Source: Carnegiea gigantea (lineage: Eukaryota > Streptophyta > Magnoliopsida > Caryophyllales > Cactaceae). From it: DNA of 64,000 nt. The translations under genes and the position numbers were made by a program. Of this stretch, positions 23,884 to 35,267 are shown piece by piece; within the stretch, counting starts at the first letter, position 1; every line of letters starts with the position of its first letter. Location: assembly GCA_029747015.1 (NCBI GenBank), contig JAKOGI010000188.1:277001-341000 (forward strand). Reading direction: 5' to 3'. The notes below the pieces were generated by a model. The model did not search any database. It saw nothing but the letters and a program-made list of their open reading frames with translations, and was not told the DNA's origin.

Positions 23884-24939
23884 CCAGCCAGTTTCTGGAA
23901 CTCTGGCCTGCCATGTCATTAAAAGTTTCATAATTTTGGAACTTGCATTCCATCACTTCTCCAACTTATAGAACTCTAATTTTAATCATCCAATAAAAAT
24001 ATTTGTCATGGACCCACTTTACGACACACAACCTATTTTTAAAATCATTTAAAAATTATATACTTACTTCAAAAAAAGAAAAAATAAAAAAATATTTAAA
24101 AAAGCCCAAAGTTATACGCGGGGAGACACGTACAGACGTGCTTCCCTGCGTGCAACTTTTTTTCTTCTCCTTTCATTTTACGACACTTGCCAATATGGGA
24201 CCCGCGTTCCTCTTTCCTCTCTAGCGGATGCTCTAAGGGCATTAGCAGCCCAGCTACACGCGCGAGGGGTGGGGGATGTGCGAGTAACCCGCATCCTGCC
24301 CAGCCCAGGACACGCGTGCGTCAAACGGGGGACGGAACCGGGAGCCGTTCCGTCCCGCGTTTCTATTTTTTTTGTCTTTTGTGATATGAAACGCAGCGCT
24401 TTGGGTTTTGGGGTTGCACGAAATTGAATTTGAGGTGAGAAATCAGAGAGATAGTGTTGACAATAGGAGAGAGAAGAGATAGAGGAGAGAGAAAATGGGT
24501 TTCAACTCCATTGAAGGAAGGAAGAGAGAGAAATCTGGGGGCAGGTATGAAAAATAGAGGGATTGGGCTTGGTGTTTTGATTACGTCGAGATTGTGTGGT
24601 AGAGTGGTAGTATTGTGAATTTTGTGGAAGATTGGGGTTGATTTTTAGTATGTGGACCAATGTTACAAAAGCAATTTATACATTTTTATATCAATAAAAT
24701 AAATATTCATTACTCCCGAAAAATAAAAACATTCACACATATTACAAAAGTTAAAATACAAACACAGTATAAAAAATAAAAAGTAATTAATTAAGTTCCA
24801 ATTGTTGGCTCCATGACAATTAATTGTCCTGAAATGAGTTCCAGTGATTGAAAAATTGAATGAAATGCAAGTGGAACTCATACTGACGTGGCAGACCTGA
24901 GTTCCAAAAAATGGAACTCTGGCTGGGAATGCCCTAAGG
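23884..24939. mobile_element. ~1.06-kb TIR element with GC-rich interior
   Basis: The left end (from GTATTCCCAGCCAG) and the reverse complement of the right end (from GGGCATTCCCAGCCAG) match for about 75 bp, including GGAACTC, CTGCCA(C/T)GTCA and ACTTGCATT(C/T)C blocks. Inside, 24233-24255 is a second terminus-like sequence, CTAAGGGCATTAGCAGCCC, suggesting nesting or an internal TIR copy. The interior 24110-24370 is GC-rich (ACGCGCG, CGCGTGCGTC) against an A+T-rich background. No transposase seen; superfamily not assigned. Confidence 0.5.
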
Positions 24940-25892
24940 TTACTTTAACCCAACTTTCTTGGCATCAGAAAAAGGTTCCTGATATCAAAAAGTCAAAACG
25001 TACATTTTATTTAAAATCAATTAATTAATTCACGAAAGAAATTGATATTAAATCTTTAATTACTAAATTTGTGATTCATTGATTTCATTCACATCATCTT
25101 TCTAGGGAGCTATCCTGCATTTTATTTGCTTGTGTTTCCTGTGTCATTGTTTTGTGATGTATGGTTCCTTTGTAATGAATTGGTTTTGCCAACTTTAACT
25201 ACCAAAAAAAAATGTCATTAGTTAAAAATATCCAAAATTTTTGAATCAAATCTTTTAAAGTTGTTTAAAGCTGACACCTGTAAAAAAATGATTCGTGTAA
25301 TCAAATTATAAGAAGTTATGTCTCAAAAAGAGAACGTCATTGTAAAATTTTTTTAAATCGACCAGCTTAAAAAAGAAAAAAAATTTATTTGGGATCAGTG
25401 ATTTATTGTGCCTTGGAGTATGCTAGACTATAATAGTATATATATCTCATGAAACCATATAGTCTATCTACCTTTTATTTTATTTTTTGTGAGGTTGTAG
25501 GAAATTATGATGCTTTTAAACAACTTTGTATAAATAGAGTTAAGATTGCTACATCTAATCCTACAGCTTCCTATCTGAACATACTTTCAAGGCGCGGATT
25601 CAGATTTGTATGATAAAACATTAAAACTTCTCCGAATTGCTTTTGTTTTATCATGAACGTCGGTTGCCACATGTAGTGTAGTACTTGGAAATTATTATAA
25701 TATAATATCCTCTATTCAAATATCACCTATATCAATTATATGACTATATGTGAGCATCAAAAAGACAGACAACATATCTTGATATCACCAATTTGGATGG
25801 ATTGAAATTCTCTTGAAATAGTAGAATCACACTTTAACTATTTTTTTTTTTTAAAAAATGAACCTATTGAGAAACTATCAACATAACAACAT
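24940..25892. other. Intergenic, no gene recognised
   Basis: A+T-rich spacer. Nothing was recognised on either strand. Confidence 0.5.
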
Positions 25893-25901
25893 TTATAGAT
25901 G

Positions 25902-26074
25902 TTCTTTTTTTTAAGGGTTGAATCCTCCATTTTACTAGAGTCGAGATACTGTTAACTCAATAAGAGGTAGAGCTCTTCCATCACAGCTTTTTTATATTCA
26001 TAAGACTCGAACAGAAAATCTTGTTTAAAGGGAACAAGTGTCAAATGACTTGAACTAACCTGCATTGGTAGCAC
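25902..26074 (-). mobile_element. tRNA-derived SINE, family S1, copy 2
   Basis: Same family and strand as 5528-5699. The A-box region reads GGTTAGTTCAAGTCATTTGA, followed by a B-box-like TTCGAGTCTTATGAA. The 3' end is GGATTCAACCC followed by A8. Near-identical 9-bp repeats TTATAGATG (25893-25901) and TTATAAATG (26075-26083) flank it. Confidence 0.62.
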
Positions 26075-26311
26075 TTATAAATGATGATGCAAAATATACT
26101 CTGCTCTTCTATTTTGTTAACTGTTCATAGATATTAGGGGAAGTTGCCAAATAGTACTCTTCTAAGCCACAAAGCGCTAAATGGATCGCTGCGGTGGTGT
26201 AATCTGGGTATTCTAAGCTCCATTTCTCATTAGGTATCTACCCCCCTTTCTCTCTCTCTAGATGGGTGTGTATATACACAAACACACAAATTATTGGGTA
26301 GAATCATATCA

Positions 26312-26556
26312 CATAAGACTTATTGTGCAAGACTCTTTTAAGGGTATTTTTTGAAGGTCTTGCGGTGATTATAATATATTTTGGAGTGACTTTTAAATTT
26401 AAGGATGACTATTGACTAATAATTTAGTTATGTGTGACTATAATAACAGTTAACCCTAGATAAACTATTAGTCACCCCAATTAATTATTAATAGTCACTA
26501 TAAAATATCTATCTCATAATATTACTTGTATTAGACGGTCTCACACAAGACTTACA
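26312..26556. mobile_element. Short TIR element with GTCTTGTG-type ends
   Basis: The left end CATAAGACTTATTGTGCAAG and the reverse complement of the right end GTAAGTCTTGTGTGAGACCG share the TAAG(A)(C)TTNTGTG core. The ~245-bp interior is non-coding. Boundaries and duplication are not established. Confidence 0.4.
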
Positions 26557-26696
26557 ACGCACATATATATATATATGTATGTATATGCGCTCGTGCGCAC
26601 ATACATATATATATTTGAATAGAGTTCAAATTTTATATACATACAAACAAGTATTGTTTTTACAAGCAGAGTAGTTAACAAATTGAGTTTCTAGTG

Positions 26697-27680
26697 TCAC
26701 CTGCCAAACAGAAGTAGACTGGACCAACCGACAAATATGATGACACCAATAACACTAAGCATATCCAACACTCTCTCTACAAACACCTTTCTCTCGCTTC
26801 TCCTCCTCTTCCTCTCCAAATACTCTCCATGCCTCTTTCTCCCTTCATTCTCTGACCTCCTTCTCTTCCCAAACTCCATTGCCTTCACCAAAATCCCCAA
26901 ACTATCCTTCCCATTCAACCATTTCCCATCCATGTCCTCCACCTGCATGCATGCCTCCCTCACGTGCAACTCCCCGTCCTCCCTCCCTCTGCCACACGTC
27001 ACACCCAGCTCGACCCTATCACAGCCCGTGACGGGCCCGAACTCGAGCCGGACCTCCCCTGTCAGCCAGTGTGTTTCGGACGACACCGGCCTTAGGGTCG
27101 AGATATTAGCTGCCCTCTTCCGGGTCGGGTCAATGATGATCCAACTCAAGGTCAGGTTTTCTTCCAAACCTTTCCGCCACGTGTCGTCATCCCAGTTATC
27201 GATTTTGACTCCAGTGGGGACCCCTTCTTTTGGGTCAACCAGGTCGACACGGAAAGGCGAGCGTTGGAACCACAGCGACCCGGTTTTGGTTTCCAAGACC
27301 CGGGAGAAAATCAGCCTGTTGTCGTACCAGAGATCGACGGCGGAGATCAGCTCTGAAGGGAGAGGTTGACGGTTGAGATTTCTGGGTTGATCATGGGCAA
27401 ATATCAGAGGGAAAGAGTCAGAGAAAAAGCCACGGTGGCCGTTGGGGAACTGTGAGATGAGCTGGAGGACACGCGGGTTATCAATAGAAGGCCACGTGGA
27501 GACACAAATTTTCCTCCACAAGGTCTCCTGGGAGGAGAGAGAGTGGAAGTAGGAGGAGGTGGAGCTGAAGACGGCGAGAGTGAGGCCGTCGAGGAGGGAG
27601 AGGATGTGGGTTTCGATGACATCTCGAGGGATGGCGGAGATCACTTCGGCGCCGCTTGTATTGGCGGTGGCGGAAGCCAT
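26697..27680 (-). CDS. F-box protein, At2g27310/CFB type, with C-terminal membrane anchor
   Basis: An intact single-exon gene of 327 codons. Residues ~13-60 (VISAIPRDVIETHILSLLDG...LWRKICVSTWPS) form an F-box, which binds a SKP1-like adaptor in SCF ubiquitin ligases. The middle is the conserved but poorly characterised region of the Arabidopsis At2g27310, At2g36090 and CFB (At3g44326) group (LWYDNRLIFSRV, SPFRVDLVDPKEG, LSWIIIDPTRKRAANISTLRP). Residues 272-298 are very basic. Residues ~304-325 form a hydrophobic segment ending FGR, a likely tail anchor, as described for CFB. Family knowledge links CFB to cytokinin response. Whether this gene shares that role is inference. The start is the first ATG after a TATA box. 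The ORF on the opposite strand (26737-27369) is a shadow. Confidence 0.92.
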   Translation of the reverse strand: MASATANTSGAEVISAIPRDVIETHILSLLDGLTLAVFSSTSSYFHSLSSQETLWRKICVSTWPSIDNPRVLQLISQFPNGHRGFFSDSFPLIFAHDQPRNLNRQPLPSELISAVDLWYDNRLIFSRVLETKTGSLWFQRSPFRVDLVDPKEGVPTGVKIDNWDDDTWRKGLEENLTLSWIIIDPTRKRAANISTLRPVSSETHWLTGEVRLEFGPVTGCDRVELGVTCGRGREDGELHVREACMQVEDMDGKWLNGKDSLGILVKAMEFGKRRRSENEGRKRHGEYLERKRRRSERKVFVERVLDMLSVIGVIIFVGWSSLLLFGR

Positions 27681-27745
27681 TTGATTTCTAGATGTATATT
27701 GCTAACTCAATTGCTATGATTTTCTGTTTTAACGTCTTATGTGGG

Positions 27746-27754
27746 TATATATAT
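27746..27754 (-). promoter_or_regulatory. Candidate TATA box of the F-box gene
   Basis: An alternating AT run (TATATATAT) flanked by C-rich sequence on the transcribed side lies 66-74 bp before the ATG at 27680. A start site about 30 bp downstream of it would give a 5' leader of roughly 35-40 nt, reasonable for a plant gene. It is the only TATA-like element in the near upstream region. Transcription data would be needed to confirm it. Confidence 0.5.
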
Positions 27755-28304
27755 GCACAAATTAGATGCGTTTAAATTTGTCATTGGATAATAGGGATTT
27801 TTGTGTTTTTCGGATTTTGATTGGTGGGGTGTGGGATGAAGGCTATTTGATGTTGGTCGGTAGGTATAACTTCGCGTCATAAGATAAATACTTTCGTATC
27901 ATCTACGTGCAGTATGGATTGGACCCGAGAAAAGTATTATAATCTTCGCCATAATATAAGAAAGAAAATTACAAAATATATATTTTTTGTTTGGGTTTAA
28001 AAATAAAATTATTATATATTAAATTATAAAAAATTTTTCATAATTTAATTAGAGAAGGTGTTAGCACTTATAATACGTCGTTGTGGATAAATAATAATGA
28101 ATACTAGGATTTTACAATTGATAATTAATTATAACTGTTGAAAATTGAATAATTTTAAATTATATAATGTATTAATATAAAATAAAAATTATTTATTAAA
28201 AAAATATCTTATTACAAGATATCTTGATGCTCAAATCTTCAATGCGTATACTGTGCATTCGGATTCAATTATGGGTCCCGCACTATAGGAATTGGGGGTT
28301 TTAG

Positions 28305-28305
28305 A

Positions 28306-28338
<33 letters not shown>

Positions 28339-28373
28339 GATATATATATATATATATATAAACGGCGCCGTTT
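28305..28373. repeat. (AT)n run abutting a perfect GC-centred palindrome
   Basis: An impure AT repeat (28305-28360) runs directly into the perfect 14-bp palindrome AAACGGCGCCGTTT (28360-28373). A second GGCGCC lies about 90 bp downstream (~28461). Confidence 0.85.
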
Positions 28374-29809
28374 TTATGAGAGCCGGGAGCCGGGTGCATT
28401 GTCACTTTTGGATGGAACGAACGGATTGTTGAGCCTACATAATTTGACCGGGTAAAATGTGGCGCCGTGCACATTAAATTTTTCAAAGTTTGCAAATTGC
28501 AATTGTTAGTTAGTCACCTCATGATGTTAACAAGACAAATTATACATCTAAAGAAATAAATTTCAAACAGTACATTTCTGCCAAGTTGTTCCCAAAATTA
28601 TATATATTATAATAATTCACTTTTGAACTTGAGTTCCAATTTATTTCGACGGCCATGTCAGTTGATCACATATCAGATTAGATCTCTATACTTTAGTTTA
28701 AAAATAACTTGACGCTTTATTTAAATATAAATAATAAGTTCTAGTTACAAAATCACACATATAATTTCATTTTCAATGATGACTTTAAGCTGTTATAGTC
28801 TTTTATGTTCACAAATTTTCCAATGAAGTAGTTGTTACTTGATTATAGCCATCTGTTATATGATGATTTTAACACCAAAGTCTATACTATGCATATAAGA
28901 AGACATATTCTCAGAAGATACATAAATAAATAAATATTAAAAAATAAAATATATGACAAATACACCCGAAAAAATATATATAAATAAAAATACGAGAGCA
29001 CGTACTCTTTAATGTAACGTAATAACTTGCCCTTAAACACATCGAAAACTAGTTGAAGTCTAGTACATATAGACCAAAAAGTTGATTTTTTAAACACACA
29101 ACCACTTGGTAGGATTCTCATGAAAATAGTAGCTGTGTGTTGAAAAACAAAGACAATTTACATTGCAAGTATATATATATATATGTCTCCTATTCACTGC
29201 CTATTTCATCCCTTGCCTTCAATGCACACAAAATTCAACTCTTTCTCTGTCCCTGACAAAAACAATGGATGCAATATCAACTTGTCATTACAAGTACACC
29301 CACTTGTCCCCTTTCTATCATCTACAGATCACTAAATCATTGATGTGAAAATGGACCTGCTATTAATGATATGTAGCACTATATTCTTTCATTTTTAATA
29401 GTCAGTGAGATCTTATTGATAATTAGTCAAATAATCATATGAAATTTAAAATAAAGGAAATTTCCAAGTTCTTTGTAAATCTAAAGTGGCCCATAAGATT
29501 GCAATCTTTGGAAGAATTAATGGTCAATATATATGGTATTCAACTCTAATAAGATGATTATACTAATTGGGTCAAGTTTCAACATTATCGCTTTCTATAT
29601 TGATCTTCATGATTAAAATCATCTCTTTCTCCAATGCATATGGCCATGAAAGTTAGGAATTCGACTATTGCACATAGCTTTCCCATTCTCTTTGTTTCCT
29701 TCTTCTTTCGGAGAAGAATTGCATTCATTAGTTTGTAATAACTTTTCCACTTTTCCTGAATTGTTCTACTTTTATAGAGTATAAACAGTCTCATAATGTG
29801 TTAATCTTT
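28374..29809. other. Intergenic, no gene recognised
   Basis: Upstream flank of the F-box gene. A+T-rich with small AT microsatellites. Short open frames have no recognisable content. Confidence 0.45.
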
Positions 29810-30400
29810 AAAACGACACCTCAAAACCTATGGAACCTTCCTACGTAAGTACAAAGTGTAGTTTGGTAGAATGGAAATTTCGAGCTTCAAACCATTCCTA
29901 TCATTCATCTCCTCCACCTACTCCTTTCCACCACACTCATCACCATCCCAAGACCACCCAGTTTATCAGATGGAAGTTACCAGCCAGCATGAGGATCCAT
30001 CAAATTCAATGAGTCCAAATCTTCAGGAGATACAACAATAGGATTTGTTATGCATAGCTAGCAAGGAAGCTCCGTCATGATGGGTGCTTGCTTTAAAGGG
30101 AGCAAGCTCCAATCTTGGTAGCAAAAGCAACATACATGAGATATGAAATTACGATTGCGTTGTAGGCAGCATATCTGTGATTCACATTGAAGCTGACAAC
30201 CAAATTGTCATCAAAGCATTGCAAGCAAAGATCAGCATACCTTGGAAGATATCCAATTCTTTAAGACATTACAAACATAATTTTGAGCTATGAACCTATT
30301 TCATTTACCCCTATTTACAGTGAGGGCAATATGGTAGCAAACTGAGTGGTCAAATTTGGTTGTTCACTTAAATCTTGTTCTTTTTTCCTTTTTTTTTTCT
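29810..30400 (+). pseudogene. Decayed LINE RNase H fragment related to family L1a
   Basis: A linker-like RWKLPAS block is followed, across several frames and stops, by sequence resembling an RNase H domain: IKFN.SKSSG, then IHIEADNQIVIKALQAKISIPWKI, then EGNMVAN and VVKFG. The middle block parallels the LLIEGDNSTVIQALMGKIQV block of the 5987-8114 LINE, but the copy is much older. It has no A tail or clear duplication and no zf-RVT part. It could alternatively derive from a host RNase H-like gene, but the LINE origin fits better. Confidence 0.65.
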
Positions 30401-30570
30401 CCTTGCCTTATCGAAAATTTCATTTTATTCTTATCGATGACAATTTAGATAAAATACTTGACAGAAGAGTTACCTAGTGTTCTTGTACTTACCCTTTAAA
30501 CAAATATGGAAATCACATTAAAAGTTCAAAATTAAATACTGTATCCGTCAAAGTGGGATAAGCCTAAGGA

Positions 30571-30775
30571 TGATAACGGTGCGGGGAATTGCTGTTCCCA
30601 ACTTCCCACCAGGGCCCCACCCCACATTAGGAAAAAAATCCCCGAGTGAGGATGGGGAGAAATTTTACCCCATCCCCGTACTCGCTTACCCGCCTAGGGA
30701 AAAATCATTATCCCCAGCCCCGCTTCCCTGATCCTAATTGGGGGGAAAAAAAATCTGTCACCGTCTCCGTTTATA
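30571..30775 (+). mobile_element. Decayed relative of the GC-rich hAT MITE
   Basis: Begins TAAGGATGATAACGGTGCGG, a diverged form of the terminus of the hAT MITE at 55422-55940. It contains repeated CCCC/GGGGA words (CCCCATCCCCGTACTCG) atypical of the surroundings. The opposite terminus is not recognisable. Confidence 0.5.
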
Positions 30776-30989
30776 ATTAAAATCTACTTGAAAAACCATA
30801 AATATATAATCCCTGTTTTTCTTCTTAAACTTTGGTTAGGTTGTGTTTGGCTTATTAGACTTTGGTTGGGTTGTGTAATTTGTGCATTACTATTAGACTT
30901 AGGACTTATAGTCCTACATAGTTTCAATTACAACACCAGTAGCTAGCCCCATGATACCAAGTAAAGATTAGAGTTGGAGAAAGCTAACC

Positions 30990-31465
30990 CAACACAATTA
31001 CCAATCCGAAATCAAGATGAAGTTAAGTGGATTTGAGTACAAGTCTTTAACTTGTTTAATTAAATAGGTTGACCCGTTTAGTTAAATGGATTAAAGAAGT
31101 CAACTCATTTTTCCGTTATCATTTATCCATTTAGTCTTTTATTAGATAATTTAAAAAATTTAAAATAAATATAAAAATGTGAATTATGATAAATCGAAGG
31201 AGTTTTAGAGAGTAAATTGCTTAATATGATATGTAAAATTAATTTTTAATGCTTTGAAATTTCGTATTAGCTGAAAATGTCAAAAGGGCAAATGGGTAAT
31301 TAGCTGAGTGAACTTGACTAAACGGGTTAAGCAGGTCAACCGTTTAAAAATTAAATGGATGCAAGTGAAGGTTTTTCAACACGTTTAATAAACGGATTAA
31401 GTTTAGATTCAAGGATTCTTAACCCTTTTAAGTTCAACAAGAGCAAGAATCTGACCCAACCTAAC
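30990..31465 (-). mobile_element. Dispersed non-coding repeat family R, copy 2 (inverted)
   Basis: The reverse complement aligns with 17455-18065 over most of its length, including the CATTTTTATATTTA centre and the flanking TTAATTTTTAAAC and GGGTCAACC blocks. It has no coding potential. It lies directly beside the hAT element at 31478. Its ends were not resolved. Confidence 0.55.
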
Positions 31466-31477
31466 ATATTTTCCAAT

Positions 31478-32076
31478 TAGGGGTGGGCAACGGATCGAGT
31501 ACCCATTGAGTTAAGTGATCGGCCCGTTTAAAGTAGGGCTAATAAAGGGCCTGGTCAATAATGGATTTGGCCATTAATGGGCAAGCCCATTAAGGCATAT
31601 TAACGGACTGGATTGGACGGGCCCATTAACGGTCCGTTTAGTGACCCATTATTTTTTTAACCTAATTGACACACTATTTTACATGTTCTAATTAATTAAC
31701 CTCATTACCAACACTTTATACATAAGAATAATAATTATACACCGTTGTCTAGTGCAAATTTGCTCCGTTTTTAAACGTGCCAAAAGTGGGCCATCTATGG
31801 GCTGACTTGACCCGACCCGTTTATTAGCTTGATTATGTGTTTTTTAACTTTGAATTTGGACTAGTTTAATTTGGCTGAAAAATTACAAATACATTAGTTG
31901 GAAAATTAACTAACCAACAATACTCCTTAGGTGATAATGGGCGGGTCATGGGCGGGCCGAGTTCATTTGGTCCATAACCCAACCCAACCCGTTAACAAAT
32001 GTACTGAACCCAACCCAACCCGTTTAGTTAATGGGCTAGTCCAGTCCGACCCAACCCAATCCATTGCCCACCCCTA
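31478..32076. mobile_element. 599-bp hAT-like MITE
   Basis: Inverted ends TAGGGGTGGGCAACGGATCG and, on the other strand, TAGGGGTGGGCAATGGATTG (18 of 20 identical). Flanks TTTCCAAT (31470-31477) and TTTCCAAC (32077-32084) match at 7 of 8, the size expected for hAT transposition. The interior has subterminal GGGC/CCCATTA repeats and no transposase. Confidence 0.8.
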
Positions 32077-32344
32077 TTTCCAACCCTAGTAAAGACGGAC
32101 AACTATGTGTATCATACATGGATCTAGAATTTTTCTGATTTTTCATTGCTAAGATTGACGAAGATTTTTTAAATTTTTTTTTTTTAATGAAAGGTGCATT
32201 GCCCAATTCGTTATACTCGCGCATGAAGGACAATGACAATCCAATGAATTTTGTGTGGGAGGGGAGGAAATGTGGGCCAAACTTATAACACCTAGGCCTA
32301 TAGGTCTGATTGTTCCCTTATGAATCTCTTATAGCACTCCCAGT

Positions 32345-33084
32345 TAGGAGCGTTCATAGTTCAGGCACCTAAATCAAAAAGGGTTTCAGTTCATGTATCC
32401 GAAATTTCAGGTAAGCATAATGATGAATCGTATCCGAGTTGAAATATTCGGGTACCCAAAATTCTGCTATTCGAATATTTCAGTGCGGGATTTTCGGTTA
32501 CCCAATAATCCAATTTTTTTTCAAATATTTTTTTTCCTATTTTGTCTAATAATTTTTTTGCACCCATATCGATTGTAATTTATGTTGTAAAACGTTCTCG
32601 TGTTCAGCCAATTAATGCTTGATATTATCACACTATGTGGCAATATCACACAGTACCTTACTACCATTCACATTTGAATGACTTCGCACCTCCACAAGGC
32701 ATAAGATTACTAACATTTTATTTATGCCCCACCCAATGTCCAGATGTTAAAAAAAAATTTCTAGAGAATCTAGACATCAAAAAACAATGCCAAAAAATCA
32801 AAGTACTTGTCTTCTTGGGGCTTGGGGATGTTAACTAACTTTCTTTAGGGAAGGAAAAATTTTAAAAAGTTTTTGAAAAAAATACAAAATAAAAAATTTT
32901 GGATTTTCGGATACCCAAAATTACAAAACATCCGAATGTATTCAAACCAAAAACCAAAAAAATTTATTGGTTCAGATATCCGAACTAAAAACTTTAATAT
33001 TTTAGTTCGAATATTCAAGATTTCAGATTGATTCGCAATTTTTTGGTTCAGATTTTTTGTTACAGATAATTTTGGGCACCCCTA
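32345..33084. mobile_element. 740-bp hAT-like element
   Basis: Ends TAGGAGCGTTCATAGTTC and, on the opposite strand, TAGGGGTGCCCAAAATTATC are related. Flanks CTCCCAGT (32337-32344) and CTCCTAGC (33085-33092) match at 6 of 8. The subterminal regions carry repeated CGAATATTC and GGATACCC words on both strands. It is non-coding; an older insertion than the 59501-59833 copy, judging by decay of the flanks. Confidence 0.6.
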
Positions 33085-33092
33085 CTCCTAGC

Positions 33093-35267
33093 CTCTTATA
33101 AAAAGAACACTTGGTGTCTATTAAGCTTCAATTCAAGCGGCAGAATTAATGATCATATTGTTGAGATCTAATGTCATGTAAATTATCCAATCACAACAAT
33201 AAAATCAAAATATGGTACGTTTGATTGTCAACATCTCTTGTGGTTATTGTTGAGATCTAAAAAAGTCAGCAAATTATTAATATTCTTTAAGATGGTATTC
33301 ATATAGAGAGTTAGAGTTTTAAATGCTTTAAGATTGAAGGTCTCAACCGTAGAGGGGTGAACAGAGGGATTGTTGATCAAAAATCAAACTTCAAAGAACT
33401 TTAAAGACACTTTTAAACAGATCATCCAAAGTTGACATAGAATAACTTTAAATCGAGCAATAATAACCAAAGTCAAGGTCAGAAGGCTTTGAACAAGATG
33501 TAAGTGTAGAAATGAAAGTGAGACAAAAACATGGATTTTTTTTAGCGATGTTAACCCTTCCAAATAAGGTTAGTCATCGCCTAAGATCTCCTTCCTGAAT
33601 ATTTGAACCGATTCATTTCTTATTCACTCAAGAAAACACAAACTCGACTGCTCTGACTCTACAAAGGCTACTTTGGATACTTTAAAGGTTAGCTACCTGA
33701 TCTTTAAGAAGGCTTCTCTTGATCTAACTAAACTAATTCCCTGTTAAGTCACTAAGTATCGCTCACTCAGCACTTAACTGCCCAAGTAAGTTCCCCAACT
33801 TGTCACAAGTTCCTTGCGAAGATTAAATCCTCACAAGAGAGTATAAGTTTCAAGATAACAATTAAGCGATTATCACAATATGCTCAAAGTCTTGTGTTTT
33901 ACTTCTCACTTCAACTGTTCCTTGTATAGACTTGCACAATTCATATGATCATTGGAACAAACTTGGTAAGTCTTCGAAGTAAACGGATTGGGTGCTCGCA
34001 TGATTTCAAAGTACCTGACTGCAGCTTTGGACTTCCCATACTTAGGTCTTGGATATGATCATATAACGCCCTCAATTCCTAATTACTTAATTAGGTTAAT
34101 ATGATTATTTAATACCATAATTGCAACCGAAGTCTCAACGATTGGAGGTATTACTGTTGTCCTGACTCGGACAAGGCTATGTAACAACTACACGACTTTA
34201 AGCACTTTCACATTTATAGGTCTCAACAAGTTGAAAGCGCTCAAATCAACTTTGAAATATCGGAACTTTCTGGTTTCTCCAAGGAGGACGCGGGTTGAGA
34301 GCGGGTTTCCGTGATGGCAAGGGCTAGGCGTCCAACGATATACTCGACGAGCATTGAACCTGCAAAAAGCGCAGCCCCGGATTGAGATCCAGGGAACACC
34401 TCTCCACCTTTCAAGTCAGTATGGGGTCCCAAGAAGAGACAACATAGAGAAAGAGTGAGTCTTTTTAGGAACTATGATGAGTGCCTTTTTGGTATTGATT
34501 GTGCGAGATGAATGATTCTTTAGAATTCTCTAGCCCCCTTCCGAGGTAGGTAGGTGGGTAAAATCGTAATTTCGCTCGGGGTGTTTTCTTGACAGGCACC
34601 AAGACGGTTTCCCTCGCTTGGCCCAGGAATGGTTGTAGATGGTCCTTATGATTTAGGCCTACAAGTATATTTTGTGGAGCATGTATTGGATCCTAGGTTT
34701 TCCTGAATCAGAAATACAATTTAACTTTAACATAACTAGAATATAACAGTCTCCTAATACTCCACATTGGGCATGCTTAATCAAAATATAACCCAGCATG
34801 ACCTTTAGCACTTTTAAGTCCTCATGCTATGCCAAAATACATAGTGAGTGTCTAACGACGTCAAGCAGCAAAAAACATAGAGCCTTACTTCTTTCTGGCT
34901 TGTGAGGGAGAAGACTGTTCATTGATTTTTTACTTGAAACAGAATTCACAAATATATTTTGAAAAATGTGCCAATGCTCAGTATGTTTATTCCCATACTA
35001 TAAAATGGAGTATTAGAACAATTAGTTGGGCAACTGTATTTCAATTCATTTTAGTTCAAAAGTTGGAGAGGGAGAGAATATAGTTAAAACTACTTTGTCG
35101 GTTATTATATAGAAGTGGAACCCCTATTGATGTCTAATATAAAGATAGAGGTATACACCTCTCAAGTCGATTGGGAAGTTTGAACTGAGGCCGCATCTAT
35201 GAACTGAAGGGCATAAGCCCTAATGCTTGATAACTGATGGGGTCACTTAATTACATGACAAAATGTT
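33093..35267. other. 2.2 kb without a recognised gene; direct repeat and GC-richer island
   Basis: A perfect 15-bp direct repeat ATTGTTGAGATCTAA lies at 33157-33171 and 33246-33260. The word ATAGAGAGTTAGAGTTTTAAA at ~33304 recurs at ~41018. The 34250-34640 stretch is richer in G+C than its surroundings and holds an unidentified 63-codon minus-strand frame (34241-34432). The composition suggests a decayed retroelement, but no domain, primer site or LTR pair could be shown. Confidence 0.35.

Noticed and set aside
26737..27369. 210-codon open frame on the plus strand
   Set aside because: It is antisense to the F-box gene, which has a recognisable F-box and membrane anchor. The plus-strand translation is Ser/Leu/Pro-rich and matches nothing.
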